A DNA stretch of 64,000 nt, from positions 2,622,823 to 2,686,822 of the forward strand of contig NZ_CP036265.1 in assembly GCF_007743815.1 (NCBI RefSeq), written 5' to 3'. The translations under genes and the position numbers were made by a program. The notes beneath the pieces were generated by a model. The model saw nothing but the letters and a program-made list of their open reading frames with translations, had not been told where the DNA came from and did not search any database. Shown piece by piece: positions 1 through 8,749 of this stretch (the first letter of the stretch is position 1; each line of letters begins with the position of its first letter). This DNA is from Alienimonas californiensis. Lineage in GTDB: Bacteria > Planctomycetota > Planctomycetia > Planctomycetales > Planctomycetaceae.

Positions 1-1663
1 CCGGCGTCACCCGGATCGACTCCGGCGGGCGGCCCTCGGAGTTCTCCCCGTCCCAGACCTTCGACCACAGCGACCCGTGCCAGCCGGCGTCGGCGGGAGC
101 GAAGTTCACCTCGGTCGCGCGGCCGCCCCGGCCCGACGGGTTGCGGACGGTCACGCCGCTGCCGACGGCACCCTCGAGCCGAGCGGCCACCCGGAACTCG
201 CCGTCGCCGAACGCCCGCTGCGTGCGCAACTCGCTCAGCAGGCTCTCGTCGTCCGCGGGGAAGCGGGCGTGCAGCACGCCGTCCAGGACCTCCCAGGCGT
301 CGTCATCGCCGGTGGCCCAGCCGGTGAGATCTTCGCCGTTGAACAGTTCCTCCCAGCCGGCGTCCTCGTCCGCAGCCGCGGCGCCGGCGGGGGACGGGGC
401 GTCGGGGCGGGCGGGGTCGCCGCCGGGCGGCGACGGGTCGGACGGCTGCCCGACCCGCACCTCCGCCACGTCGCCCGGGACGTCCACCGTCATCGTTTGC
501 AGAGAGCCGTCCGCCGCCCGGTAGACGATCGTCACCACGCCCAACAGCAGGAACGCCCCGGCAATCGCGGCCGCCCACAGGGCCGTGCTGCGTCGCCCCG
601 CGTTCGGCGCCGGGAGCGCCGACGCGGAGCGGTCGACCGAGGTCGCTGGGGCCGGCGGGGCGTTCGGGGGGCCGGCGGGGATCGTCGGCTCGTCCCCCCC
701 CGAGGGTTCGTTGCGGTTGAGGAAGGCGTTCAAGGCGTCGCGGACCTCCGCCATGGAGCCGAACCGGTCGGCCGCGTCCCAGGCGGTCATCCGCTGCCAG
801 ATCTCGTCGAGGGCCGGGTCCACGTCGGGGCGCCGCTCCCGCAGGGGAACCGGCGTGCCGGTGAGGACCTGCCGCATCACCTCCGCGGTCGACTTCCCCT
901 CGAACGGGCGGTGGCCGGTCAGCAGTTCGTAGAAGATCACCCCGAGGGAATAGACGTCCGACCGCGGGCCGACCTCCCGGCGGTCGCCCCCAATCTGCTC
1001 CGGGGCCATGTAGGAGGGCGTGCCGAGAATCGACCCGGGCGCGGTGACCAGATCGTCGGACGCCGTGCCCGGCGATCCCGTGCGTTCGCCCGCCGCGTCC
1101 GTGACGGTGTCGTTTTCGCGGGCGGCGGTGACCCGGCGGGCGAGGCCGAAGTCCGTCACGGCCGGCTGGCCGGCGGCGTTCATCAGCACGTTCGCCGGTT
1201 TCAGATCGCGATGGACGATGCCATGCGAGTGGGCGTGGGCCATGCCGTCGCTGAGGTCGCGGATCAGCCGCGCCGCCTCGCGGGCCGGCTGCGGCCCCGG
1301 GCGGGCGGCGGCAAGGTCCGGCCCCGGGAGCAGGGCCATCGTGAGGTACGGCCAGCCGTCGATCTCGCCGGCGTCATAGACCGGGCAGAGGTTGGGGTGC
1401 TGGAGCGTCGCCGCGGCCCGGGCCTCGTGCAGGAACCGCGTCCGCAGCCGTGGGTCGTCCACGATCGACGGCGCGGGCGTCTTCAGGGCGACGTTCCGAT
1501 GCAACCGCCGGTCCCGTGCCAGATAGACGGTGCCCATCGCGCCCCGGCCCAGCGTCCGCAGGAGTTCATACCGCCCGAACCGGCGCCGCACGAACTGCCC
1601 GGAGTCCAACTGCGTCTGGTCCGCGTTCCCCGAAACGGTGGCCGGCAGGGGCTGGGGCGGCAT
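1..1663 (-). CDS. Ser/Thr protein kinase with DUF1080 domain, C-terminus cut by window edge
   Basis: Hanks-type Ser/Thr kinase, presumably membrane-anchored, read on the minus strand from ATG 1663 and open to base 1. Seen: glycine loop GRGAMGTVY (about residue 39), HRDLKPANV (about 150), TDFGLA (about 170) after which the activation segment is unusually long, and YMAPEQ (about 220). A Pro/Ala-rich linker follows, then one hydrophobic segment (about 360-380), then LFNGEDLTGW (about 440), the opening of a DUF1080 (3-keto-disaccharide hydrolase-like, concanavalin fold) domain. The topology implies a cytoplasmic kinase and an external DUF1080 sensor or binding domain. That role is inference; the kinase fold is certain. 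The true C-terminus lies outside the window. Confidence 0.9.
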   Translation of the reverse strand, partial: MPPQPLPATVSGNADQTQLDSGQFVRRRFGRYELLRTLGRGAMGTVYLARDRRLHRNVALKTPAPSIVDDPRLRTRFLHEARAAATLQHPNLCPVYDAGEIDGWPYLTMALLPGPDLAAARPGPQPAREAARLIRDLSDGMAHAHSHGIVHRDLKPANVLMNAAGQPAVTDFGLARRVTAARENDTVTDAAGERTGSPGTASDDLVTAPGSILGTPSYMAPEQIGGDRREVGPRSDVYSLGVIFYELLTGHRPFEGKSTAEVMRQVLTGTPVPLRERRPDVDPALDEIWQRMTAWDAADRFGSMAEVRDALNAFLNRNEPSGGDEPTIPAGPPNAPPAPATSVDRSASALPAPNAGRRSTALWAAAIAGAFLLLGVVTIVYRAADGSLQTMTVDVPGDVAEVRVGQPSDPSPPGGDPARPDAPSPAGAAAADEDAGWEELFNGEDLTGWATGDDDAWEVLDGVLHARFPADDESLLSELRTQRAFGDGEFRVAARLEGAVGSGVTVRNPSGRGGRATEVNFAPADAGWHGSLWSKVWDGENSEGRPPESIRVTP

Positions 1664-1767
1664 GGACGGGCAACGAGAGGTCGCGATGTGCTCAGGGTAG
1701 CGTCCCGTCCGGGGCGGGACACCGGTCGTCCCCCGAGGACCGCACGGCGCCCCGCGGGGCCGATATC

Positions 1768-2679
1768 TCAGCCGTCGCCGTCCGCCCGCTCGTAGGCCGG
1801 GTCGGCGAAGGCGTGGGCGATGAACCGGGGCAGGTCGCTGGCGATCAGGCCGGGTTGGCTGAGGGCGGCGGCGGCGAGGTCGCCGGCCCGACCGTGCAGG
1901 TGGGCGCCGCAGCAGGCGGCCTCGAACGGCTCCATCCCCTGCCCGATCAGGGCGGCGATCAGCCCGGTCAGCACGTCGCCGCAGCCGCCGGAGGCCATCC
2001 CGGGGTTGCCGGTGCGGTTCTCGAACAGCCGGTCGCCGTCCGTCACCAGCGTACGGGAACCCTTCAACAGCAGCACGACGTTGTGCTCCGCGGCGAACTT
2101 GACCGCGAGGCCCTCCCGGTCGGCCTGCACCTCTTTCACGCTCACGTCCGGGCCGAGCAACCGGGCGAACTCGCCGGGGTGCGGGGTGAGGACACGGGGG
2201 AAGTCATTGTGCGGCTCCCAGGCGAGGCCCTGCCCCGTCGACGGGTGGCAGAGGGCGTTGAGGCCGTCGGCGTCGATCACCAGCGGCAACTCCCAGCCGG
2301 TGAAAATCAGCCGGGCGGCGGTCTTCGCCGCGTCGCTCTGCCCCAGGCCGGGGCCGAGGGCGACGGCGTCCCAATCGCGGTTCGACAATTCGTCGCTCCA
2401 GCCGTCGGGGGCCGGGTCGGCGACGTGGCCGTCCTCCTCCGGGAGCGGCATCGTCATCAGGCCCGGTTCGATCGCCGTGACCGTGTTCGCCAGCGACGCC
2501 GGGCACGCGACCGTCACCAGCCCCGCCCCGCCCCGCAGCGCCCCGAGGCCGCACAACGCCCCGGCCCCGGCCATGCCGCGGCTGCCGGCGAGGATCAGCA
2601 CGCGACCGTAATCTCCCTTGTGGCTCTCCGCCTCCCGATCCGGGTGCCGGGGGACGGCGGTGATGCGTTCGATCGTCAT
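1768..2679 (-). CDS. nnrD: ADP-dependent NAD(P)H-hydrate dehydratase
   Basis: Repairs hydrated NADH/NADPH by ADP- or ATP-dependent dehydration, in the cytosol. 303 aa with the YjeF C-terminal (ribokinase-like) domain only: LILAGSRGMAGAG near residues 28-40, a central region with HPGEFARLLG, and the nucleotide-binding GNPGMASGGCGDVLTG near 222-238 whose Asp is the catalytic base in the family. The N-terminal epimerase domain (NnrE) that is fused in E. coli is absent, so an epimerase, if present, is encoded elsewhere. Start ATG 2679 gives a normal N-terminus. The dispersed repeat and insertion sequence begin only about 20 bp upstream of this start. Confidence 0.92.
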   Translation of the reverse strand: MTIERITAVPRHPDREAESHKGDYGRVLILAGSRGMAGAGALCGLGALRGGAGLVTVACPASLANTVTAIEPGLMTMPLPEEDGHVADPAPDGWSDELSNRDWDAVALGPGLGQSDAAKTAARLIFTGWELPLVIDADGLNALCHPSTGQGLAWEPHNDFPRVLTPHPGEFARLLGPDVSVKEVQADREGLAVKFAAEHNVVLLLKGSRTLVTDGDRLFENRTGNPGMASGGCGDVLTGLIAALIGQGMEPFEAACCGAHLHGRAGDLAAAALSQPGLIASDLPRFIAHAFADPAYERADGDG

Positions 2680-2719
2680 CGAGTCCTCGTTCTTGGGGAT
2701 TTACCAACCCGACGCGCAA

Positions 2720-3708
2720 TAGGAAATTGCAACTAGCGGCGCAACGTCTTGCGCAAAAACGAGTTGGGCCTCACGGTAGCGGGTGTTCCACCATCCGCCC
2801 CGATCCCCCAGCGGGAGACCGCCGTGAGGCACCAACTCTGGACCGCGATCGTCGCCGAACTGGCCCGCCTGCACAACGGCCGGCCCGGCCGCGGGCAGCG
2901 GTTCAGCGACCGCCGGATCCTCGAGGTCTACTTCTTCGCCGTCGTCCGGAAGCTGCCGGTCCGCCACGCCTGCGACGCCCGCAACTGGCCGGTCTGGCTG
3001 CGGGGACGCCCGCTGCCCAGCCCCGCGGCGATGAGCCGCCGGATGCGGTCGCGGTCCGTCCGGGAGTTGCTGGCCGCCCTGGACCAGGCGGTCGTCCGCC
3101 CGCCGGCCGGGCGGGGCGACGGCGGCCTGGCCCACTGGATCGACAGCACGCCCCTGCCGATCGGCCCGACCTCGACCGACCGGCACGCCGCCTTCGGACA
3201 CGCCGGCGGGACGAAGGCCAACGGCTACCGGCTGCACCTGTTTTTGCGAGGCGACGGGTCGGTCGCCGACTGGCGGCTGACGCCGATGAACCGCGACGAG
3301 CGGGTCATGGCCCGGCGGATGATCCGTTCGGCGAAGGCGACCGGCTACCTGGTCGGCGACGGGAACTTCGACGTCAACGCCCTGCACGGCGAGTGCGAGG
3401 TCCGGGGCGATCTGCGGCTGATCGCCCCCAAACGCAAAGGCGGCTTCGGCCGCCGCAAACACCGCCGGGGCCGCTACGAAAGCGCGGCGCTGCTGGCGGA
3501 GCCGCGGGGGCCGTTCGCGGCCGCGTTGATGACCGGCCGGATCGCGGTCGAGCGGTTCTTCGGGACGCTCAAGTCCGCCGGCACGGGCCTGATCGGCTTG
3601 CCGCCGTGGGTGCGGACGATGCCGCGGGTCCGGCCGTTCGTGATCACGCACCTGATCCTCGACGCCCTCCGCCGACGGGGCGCGGTTGCCGCTTGATGCA
3701 ATTTCCTA
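2720..3708 (+). mobile_element. Complete 989-bp insertion sequence with 12-bp terminal repeats and 4-bp target duplication
   Basis: The ends are TAGGAAATTGCA at 2720-2731 and its perfect complement at 3697-3708; a further 4 to 6 bases inward also largely match. The element is flanked by a direct repeat GCAA (2716-2719 and 3709-3712), the likely target duplication. It contains one intact DDE transposase. Removing the element and one GCAA restores a continuous dispersed inverted repeat, direct evidence for the insertion and its boundaries. A small hairpin (GCGCAA, 4-nt loop, TTGCGC; 2739-2754) lies just inside the left end. IS5/IS4-like affiliation is inference from the transposase. Confidence 0.9.
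2824..3696 (+). CDS. DDE transposase, IS5/IS4-like
   Basis: Catalyses transposition of the surrounding insertion sequence. Read from GTG 2824 the protein is 290 aa. Visible DDE-type landmarks: WIDSTPLP with Asp about 107, GYLVGDGNFD with Asp about 179, and AVERFFGTLK with Glu about 243, in the order and spacing expected of IS4/IS5 transposases. The N-terminal part looks like a helical DNA-binding region. The frame is also open back to a TTG at 2749, but that codon lies inside a subterminal hairpin without a ribosome-binding site, whereas GGGAG sits 8 bases before GTG 2824. The frame is intact, so the element may still be active. Exact IS group not assigned. Confidence 0.85.
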   Translation: MRHQLWTAIVAELARLHNGRPGRGQRFSDRRILEVYFFAVVRKLPVRHACDARNWPVWLRGRPLPSPAAMSRRMRSRSVRELLAALDQAVVRPPAGRGDGGLAHWIDSTPLPIGPTSTDRHAAFGHAGGTKANGYRLHLFLRGDGSVADWRLTPMNRDERVMARRMIRSAKATGYLVGDGNFDVNALHGECEVRGDLRLIAPKRKGGFGRRKHRRGRYESAALLAEPRGPFAAALMTGRIAVERFFGTLKSAGTGLIGLPPWVRTMPRVRPFVITHLILDALRRRGAVAA

Positions 3709-3794
3709 GCAAGCGTCGGCCGTCGTGGTCATCGGCGGGGGGAAAGAAGGCACGGCCGACGCTTGCGCGTCGGGCTGGTATTGCACGGCGGCGC

Positions 3795-4052
3795 TCATGA
3801 GAGCAGTTCCCCGGTTTGGTGCAGCAGGTCGTTGCGGCGGTCGGCGGAAAGGTCGTGCGGTTCGGTTCCGGTCAACGCCCCCTCGATCGCCCACAGCAGG
3901 TCCTCGGACGGCTGGAGCCCGTGGGCCTTCACCGCGTTGAAGGCGTCCGCGGCGCCGGCCTCCCGCAGCGCCGCGGCGGAGTCGATCCCGGCTTTCTTCA
4001 GCAGGCGCACCGCGGTCTCGTCGAGGTGCGGCAAGGTGGCGAGGTCGGACAT
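3795..4052 (-). CDS. TfoX/Sxy C-terminal-domain protein
   Basis: 85 aa, only the C-terminal domain of TfoX/Sxy: LPHLDETAVRLLKKAGI followed by LREAGAADAFNAVKAHG and LLWAIEGALTG, a helix-hairpin-helix-like helical fold. Full TfoX regulates competence genes in gammaproteobacteria; stand-alone C-terminal domains are common and have no firm function. It lies 4 bases downstream of larB on the same strand and is probably co-transcribed. The stop codon at 3795 is 14 bp from the right arm of repeat R1. A role in competence should not be assumed. Confidence 0.75.
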   Translation of the reverse strand: MSDLATLPHLDETAVRLLKKAGIDSAAALREAGAADAFNAVKAHGLQPSEDLLWAIEGALTGTEPHDLSADRRNDLLHQTGELLS

Positions 4053-4056
4053 CGGC

Positions 4057-4734
4057 TCACTCCGTCGGAAAGGTCGGCCCCCGCGCGATCAGGCCGGCGA
4101 CGTACCCGCCCTTGAAGCCCGCGTCGATGTTCACCGCCACCACGTTCGCCGCGCAGCTGTTCAACATGCCCAGCAGCGCCGCGAGCCCGCCGAAGTTCGC
4201 CCCGTAGCCCACGCTCGTCGGCACCGCGACGACCGGGCAGGGGAGATGTCCGCCGACCACGCTGGGCAACGCCCCCTCCATCCCCGCGACCACCACGGCG
4301 GCGTCCGCCCCGGCCAGTTCCGGCAGGCGCTCCGGCAGGCGGTGCGGGCCGGCGACGCCCACGTCCGCGATCAGCGCCGTTCGCACCCCCATCCACCGCA
4401 GCGTTTCCAGCGCCTCCTCGGCGACCGGCCGATCGGTCGTCCCGGCCGTGACGACCGGGACAAAGCCGACCTCGCCCCCCGCCTCCCCCAGCCGCACGGT
4501 GCGGGCGGCGTCGTTCACGACGGCGGACGGAAAGCGGGCCGCGAGCGTCGCCCGGGCCTCGTCGCTCACCCGCGTGGCGAAGCAGCGCTGCCCGGCCTCC
4601 CGCTGGGCGGCGAAGACGGCGGCGATCTGTTCCCCGGTTTTGCCCTCCCCGAAGGCCACCTCCGGGTAGCCGCAGCGCGCGGCCCGGTCGAGGTCCACGC
4701 TGGCGTCCGGCGTGCGGGCGGTTGGAGAAGGCAT
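4057..4734 (-). CDS. larB: Nickel pincer cofactor biosynthesis protein LarB
   Basis: LarB carboxylates and hydrolyses nicotinic acid adenine dinucleotide, the first step to the nickel pincer nucleotide of lactate racemase-type enzymes. 225 aa with family signatures VGVAGPHRLPERL (about 123), VVAGMEGALPSVVGG (about 147-161) and VPTSVGYGANFGGLAALL (about 171), the AIR-carboxylase (PurE)-like fold. No larC, larE or larA is visible in the window, so the rest of the pathway must be elsewhere if it exists. Start ATG 4734 lies only 55 bp from the divergent peptidase gene, and most of that gap is one palindrome. Confidence 0.92.
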   Translation of the reverse strand: MPSPTARTPDASVDLDRAARCGYPEVAFGEGKTGEQIAAVFAAQREAGQRCFATRVSDEARATLAARFPSAVVNDAARTVRLGEAGGEVGFVPVVTAGTTDRPVAEEALETLRWMGVRTALIADVGVAGPHRLPERLPELAGADAAVVVAGMEGALPSVVGGHLPCPVVAVPTSVGYGANFGGLAALLGMLNSCAANVVAVNIDAGFKGGYVAGLIARGPTFPTE

Positions 4735-4743
4735 ACTTCCATT

Positions 4744-4777
4744 GTAACGGCGAGGCTCTGCGGAGCCTCGCCGTTAC
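4744..4777. repeat. Perfect 15-bp-stem palindrome between divergent genes (family R4 variant)
   Basis: Stem 4744-4758 pairs perfectly with 4763-4777 around the loop TGCG; the core is CGGCGAGGCTC. Similar sequences in this window lie downstream of genes, but this copy lies between two divergent start codons (4734 and 4790), so it cannot be an ordinary terminator for them. It may act as an operator or a transcript-leader hairpin, or it may simply be a mobile palindrome that landed there. Confidence 0.85.
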
Positions 4778-4789
4778 ACTCCCGGCACG

Positions 4790-5911
4790 ATGAACGACCC
4801 CAGCCCGCCCCCCGGAACCTACGCCGCTCGCCGCGATCGCCTGCGGGCGGTCCTCGCGGAGAAGCATCCCGACCTCGCCGCCGTGCTGGTCGAGAGCACG
4901 GTCAACATTCGCTACCTGACCGGGTTCACCGGCAGCAGCGCCCGGCTGCTGATCGGGCCGGACGTCGAGCGGATCGTCTCCGACAGCCGCTACGCCGCCC
5001 AGATCGAGCAGCAGTGCCCCGGCCTGGACGCCACCATTCGCACCCAGGCCGAAAGCTTCGCCCAGTCCACGGCCAAGGTGCTCAGCAAGCAACGCGGGCC
5101 GGTCGCGGTGGAGGCGGCGCACATCACCCTCGCCGACTTCGAAACGCTCAAGGGGGCCGCGGCCGGCGTGCCGCTGCTGACTTCGGAGGGGCTGGTCGAG
5201 GGGCTGCGGGCGATCAAGGACGAGTGGGAGATCGGTCGTATCCGGGCCGCCGTCGCCGCCGCGGAGACCGCCTTCACCGCCACCCTGGCTGAGGTGCGCG
5301 GCGACGAATCGGAACGGGACCTCTCCCACCGGCTCGAAGCGGCCCTGCGGGCGAACGGGGCGACGGGGTTCAGTTTCGCGCCGATCGTCGCCGTCGGTCC
5401 CGGCGGCGCCCATCCGCACTATTCCGTGGGCGATCCGCAGATCGCCGACGCCGGCACGCTGCTGGTCGACTGGGGCGCCCGCATGCCGGACGGTTACGTC
5501 TCCGACCTGACCCGCACGCTGGTGACGGGGGAGGAGCCGGACGAGTTCCGCCGCGTGTACGACACGGTGAACGCCGCCGTCGACGCCGCCCTCGCCGTGC
5601 TGCGCCCCGGCGTGCCCCTGAAAGACGTGGACGCCGCGGCCCGCGGGGTGATCGAGGAGGCCGGCTTCGGCGAGTTCTTCGGGCACGGCACGGGGCACGG
5701 GATTGGGCTGGAAGTGCACGAGGCGCCGCGACTGAGTTCGATTTCCGAGGACCTCGCCGCCCCCGGGATGGTCGTCACCGTGGAGCCGGGCGTGTACCTT
5801 GCCCGCCGGTTCGGCGTGCGAATCGAGGAGGACGTGCTGGTCACCCCCGAGGGGTGTCAGGTTCTCTCCTCCCTCCCCCGCCGCGAACCGACTCGCCTGA
5901 CTCCCGCCTGA
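4790..5911 (+). CDS. M24 family metallopeptidase (Xaa-Pro aminopeptidase/dipeptidase)
   Basis: Cytosolic peptidase that releases residues next to proline; 373 aa. An N-terminal creatinase-like domain ([13 protein letters not shown]) is followed by the pita-bread catalytic domain. All five metal ligands of the family are visible: the two Asp of [19 protein letters not shown] (about 227-239), His in [16 protein letters not shown] (about 300), Glu in VTVEPGVYL (about 330) and Glu in VRIEEDVLV (about 346). Whether it is an aminopeptidase P or a prolidase cannot be decided from sequence. It may be the first gene of an operon with accB, 22 bases downstream. Confidence 0.9.
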   Translation: MNDPSPPPGTYAARRDRLRAVLAEKHPDLAAVLVESTVNIRYLTGFTGSSARLLIGPDVERIVSDSRYAAQIEQQCPGLDATIRTQAESFAQSTAKVLSKQRGPVAVEAAHITLADFETLKGAAAGVPLLTSEGLVEGLRAIKDEWEIGRIRAAVAAAETAFTATLAEVRGDESERDLSHRLEAALRANGATGFSFAPIVAVGPGGAHPHYSVGDPQIADAGTLLVDWGARMPDGYVSDLTRTLVTGEEPDEFRRVYDTVNAAVDAALAVLRPGVPLKDVDAAARGVIEEAGFGEFFGHGTGHGIGLEVHEAPRLSSISEDLAAPGMVVTVEPGVYLARRFGVRIEEDVLVTPEGCQVLSSLPRREPTRLTPA

Positions 5912-5933
5912 CCCGCCGCGGTTCCCGCCCCGC

Positions 5934-6494
5934 ATGAGTGACGACGCCCACGACCCCGCCGACGACGCCGCGGACGACCTCGAAAACGGCTCCGCCCAGG
6001 ACGCCCCGACGTCGTTCGAGGGCGGCCCGTTCGATCTGCCGGCGGTCGAATCGCTGCTCGCGATGATGCAGCGGTTCGACGTCTCGGAGATCGACCTGAA
6101 GGGCCGGGATTCCGAAGGCCACGGCCAGCGCTGGCACGTCCGCCGCGGCGGGCCGGCTCCGGTCGCGGTCGCCGCCGCCCCCGTCGCCGCCCCGGCCCCC
6201 GTCGCGGCGCCGGCCGCCCCCGCGGCCGAGGCCGCCCCCGCGGCGCCGGCCGGCCCGGCCGGTCGCACGATCAATAGCCCCACCGTGGGCACGTTCTATC
6301 CCTCGCCCAGCCCGGACGAACCGGCATTCGTCTCCGTGGGCGACGAGGTGAAGCCGGACACCATCGTCTGCCTGGTCGAGGCGATGAAGGTGTTCAACCA
6401 GATCCCCGCGGAGGTGTCCGGCACCATCGCCGAGGTGCTCGTCAAGCCCGAGGACACGGTCGAGTACGGCACCCCGCTGTTCCGCCTCGCCTGA
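5934..6494 (+). CDS. accB: Acetyl-CoA carboxylase biotin carboxyl carrier protein
   Basis: Carries biotin between the carboxylase and carboxyltransferase of acetyl-CoA carboxylase, the first step of fatty acid synthesis. 186 aa: an acidic N-terminus, a helical segment ([19 protein letters not shown]), an extended Ala/Pro/Val linker (about residues 78-110), then the biotinyl domain with [10 protein letters not shown]. The biotinylated lysine is K152. [15 protein letters not shown] is the typical opening of the AccB biotinyl domain. accC follows after 94 bp, as in many bacteria. Confidence 0.95.
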   Translation: MSDDAHDPADDAADDLENGSAQDAPTSFEGGPFDLPAVESLLAMMQRFDVSEIDLKGRDSEGHGQRWHVRRGGPAPVAVAAAPVAAPAPVAAPAAPAAEAAPAAPAGPAGRTINSPTVGTFYPSPSPDEPAFVSVGDEVKPDTIVCLVEAMKVFNQIPAEVSGTIAEVLVKPEDTVEYGTPLFRLA

Positions 6495-6588
6495 TCGCCC
6501 CGCCCGGCCGGCCCCGTCCGCCGGCTCGCCGCACGGGTCCGCCGCCGCCCCCCTCATTCGTCGCCCGCCCCCGGGCGGGTCGCCGCTC

Positions 6589-7929
6589 ATGTTTCAACGT
6601 TTGCTCATCGCCAACCGCGGGGAGATCGCCCTGCGGGTCATCCGCGCCTGCCGCGAACTGGGGGTGGAATCCGTCGCGGTCTACAGTTCCGCCGACCGCG
6701 GCGCCGCCTACCTGGACCTCGCCGATCAGAAGATCTGCATCGGCCCGCCGGCGGCGTCGGAGTCCTACCTTTCGATCAAGCACCTGATCAGTGCCGCGGA
6801 GCTGGGCAACGTCCAGGCGATCCACCCGGGGTATGGCTTTCTGTCGGAAAGCGCGCACTTCGCGGAGGTCTGCCGGAGCTGCAACATCGCCTTTATCGGC
6901 CCCCCCGAGGAGGCGATGCGCAAGCTCGGCGACAAGGTCACCGCCCGCTCCATCGCTCAGGAGGCGAAGGTGCCCACCGTGCCCGGCAGCGACGGGCTGG
7001 TGACGGACGAAAATAAGGCCGTCGAACTGGCGGAGAAGATCGGCTACCCGGTCCTCATCAAAGCCACCGCCGGCGGCGGCGGCAAAGGCATGCGGGTCGC
7101 CCGCAACGACATCGCCCTCAAGGCCGGATTAAAGGCCGCCGCCCAGGAGGCGGAAAAGGCGTTCAGCAACGCCGGCGTCTATCTCGAAAAATACATTGAG
7201 AAGGCCCGGCACGTCGAGGTGCAGATCCTCGCGGACACCCACGGCAACGCCGTGCACCTGTGGGAACGCGACTGCTCCATGCAGCGCAAGCATCAGAAGT
7301 TGGTCGAGGAAAGCCCCGCGCCGAACCTGCCGGCCTCGGTTCGCAAGGAACTCTGCGCCGCGGCCGTCCGGCTGGTGAAGACGGCCGGGTATTACAACGC
7401 CGGCACGGTCGAGTTCCTGCTGGACGTGCGGGACAATAAGTTCTACTTCATCGAGGTGAACGCCCGCATTCAGGTGGAGCACCCGGTCACGGAACTGGTG
7501 ACGGGCATCGACTTGGTCAAGGAGCAGATCCGCGTCGCCGCCGGCGAGAAGCTGTCGTTCAAGCAGAAAAACATCCCGGCGGAGGGCTCGGCGATTGAGG
7601 TCCGCATTAACGCCGAGGACCCGGCCAACGACTTCCGCGGCTGCCCCGGCACAATCACCGCCCTCCGCATTCCCGGCGGCCCCGGCGTGCGGTGGGACAG
7701 CCACGTCTATACCGGCTATACCGTCCCGCCCTTCTACGACAGCCTGATCGGCAAGCTGCTGGTCCACCGCGCGACCCGGGGCGAAGCCATCGCCACGATG
7801 AAGCGGGCGCTGGCGGAGTTTCATATCGAAGGCGTCAAAACGACGGTCCCCCTGCTGCGGGAGATCATCGCCAACGAAACCTTCCGCGACGGCACGATGG
7901 ACACCACCTTCGTCGAGCGCACGTTTTAG
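6589..7929 (+). CDS. accC: Acetyl-CoA carboxylase, biotin carboxylase subunit
   Basis: ATP-dependent carboxylation of the biotin on AccB. 446 aa, the usual length for stand-alone AccC. Visible: N-terminal [17 protein letters not shown], the ATP-grasp glycine loop [22 protein letters not shown], the Met-Gln-rich [15 protein letters not shown], and the active-site strand [14 protein letters not shown] (about 289-302) with the conserved Glu/Asn/Arg. Pairs with accB immediately upstream; the carboxyltransferase genes accA and accD are not in the window. Confidence 0.97.
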   Translation: MFQRLLIANRGEIALRVIRACRELGVESVAVYSSADRGAAYLDLADQKICIGPPAASESYLSIKHLISAAELGNVQAIHPGYGFLSESAHFAEVCRSCNIAFIGPPEEAMRKLGDKVTARSIAQEAKVPTVPGSDGLVTDENKAVELAEKIGYPVLIKATAGGGGKGMRVARNDIALKAGLKAAAQEAEKAFSNAGVYLEKYIEKARHVEVQILADTHGNAVHLWERDCSMQRKHQKLVEESPAPNLPASVRKELCAAAVRLVKTAGYYNAGTVEFLLDVRDNKFYFIEVNARIQVEHPVTELVTGIDLVKEQIRVAAGEKLSFKQKNIPAEGSAIEVRINAEDPANDFRGCPGTITALRIPGGPGVRWDSHVYTGYTVPPFYDSLIGKLLVHRATRGEAIATMKRALAEFHIEGVKTTVPLLREIIANETFRDGTMDTTFVERTF

Positions 7930-7938
7930 AAACCCGTC

Positions 7939-8014
7939 GGCGAGCGGGGGGCGTCAGCCCTCCGTGTCGTCGCACGGCGCCGAACGCACGGAGGGCTGAC
8001 GCCCACCGCTCGCC
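7939..8014. repeat. Dispersed inverted repeat, family R2 (copy a)
   Basis: Arms 7939-7966 and 7987-8014 pair over 28 bases with about one mismatch. The core is GGCGTCAGCCCTCCGTG and the outer end GGCGAGCGG. The element fills the gap between accC (stop 7929) and the convergent gene whose stop codon begins at 8015, so its right end directly abuts that stop. It may act as a bidirectional terminator. Confidence 0.85.
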
Positions 8015-8647
8015 TTATGAAAGCGGCCGCCCGGCCCACTCCGGGGCCGGCTGCGGATCGGGCGTGAGATCGGTGAAGTCGGCGATTTGTCGTTTCTCGC
8101 CGTTCTCAATTCGGAACAGGCGCCCCGCCCGGGTGAAGATCACCTCGCCACGTTGGTCGCGGCCGGACCAGTCGGCGTCGGGGACGAGGTCGCCGGCGGT
8201 GTGGATCGGGACGCTGGACCCTTCGACGCTCCTTGAGGAACGAACTGTCAGGCCGTTCGCAGGGTGCTGGGGGTGGACGTCTTCCGGGTTGAACCGGGCG
8301 ACCAGGGATCGCGGGCCGTCCCATCGCCCGCCGCCGTAGTAGGTCGTTCCCTGCGGCCACAACGCCAATGCTTGGAGCCAGGGGGCGCGGCTGATCGAGG
8401 TCCAGGCGTGGGTGTAGCTGCTCTTAAACTGGTACGCAGAGTGTTTGCTAATGAACGCAATCAGTAATCGCCCGTCCGGCGACAGATCGCAGGCGGGTTC
8501 GTAAATCCGCCCTCTAATCCACGCCCCGTGCTCGAAAACGTCGCGGCGGGTGTCCCAGCCGATGACGTGGAACCACTTCGTCGGCCCCCGCCGCAGGATC
8601 ACGGCCCGGTCGGCGTCGGCGGCGGTGAGGACGAATAGCGAGGGCAC
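8015..8647 (-). CDS. Hypothetical protein, possible beta-propeller-like fragment
   Basis: 210 aa from GTG 8647; family not recognised. There is no signal peptide or membrane segment. The segments ACDLSPDGRLLIAF and RAGRLFRIENGEKRQIADF resemble single blades of beta-propeller (WD/PD40-like) proteins, with several Trp and Tyr residues between. It is convergent with accC and separated from it by repeat R2. Codon use looks like its neighbours. Function unknown. Confidence 0.7.
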   Translation of the reverse strand: MPSLFVLTAADADRAVILRRGPTKWFHVIGWDTRRDVFEHGAWIRGRIYEPACDLSPDGRLLIAFISKHSAYQFKSSYTHAWTSISRAPWLQALALWPQGTTYYGGGRWDGPRSLVARFNPEDVHPQHPANGLTVRSSRSVEGSSVPIHTAGDLVPDADWSGRDQRGEVIFTRAGRLFRIENGEKRQIADFTDLTPDPQPAPEWAGRPLS

Positions 8648-8664
8648 GCGCCCATGTTATTCCC

Positions 8665-8739
8665 GGCGAGCGGGGGCGTCAGCCCCCTGAGCGGTCGGAT
8701 GCGTGAGGGAACACGGGGGCTGACGCCCCCGCGCTCGCC
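8665..8739. repeat. Dispersed inverted repeat, family R2 (copy b)
   Basis: Left arm begins GGCGAGCGGGGGCGTCAGC at 8665; right arm ends GCTGACGCCCCCGCGCTCGC, finishing at about 8739. It lies between the hypothetical gene starting at 8647 and the coiled-coil gene ending at 8750. Both flanking genes read on the minus strand. Confidence 0.85.
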
Positions 8740-8749
8740 TTTGAACAAA

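Larger units (their letters stand above)
2701..3780. repeat. Dispersed inverted repeat (family R1), interrupted by the insertion sequence
   Basis: Left arm 2701-2719 continues after the insertion sequence at 3713-3722; right arm is 3752-3780. With the element removed, about 29 bases pair with the right arm with a single mismatch around the core GACGCGCAAGCGTCGGCC, separated by roughly 30 bases. A second copy lies at 31162-31262. The unit does not look coding. This resembles the REP/BIME-like short palindromic repeats of many bacteria, but I do not identify it with a named family. Confidence 0.85.

Noticed and set aside
2749..2823. TTG start for the transposase
   Set aside because: It lies within a small hairpin and lacks a ribosome-binding site, whereas GTG 2824 has GGGAG at a good distance.
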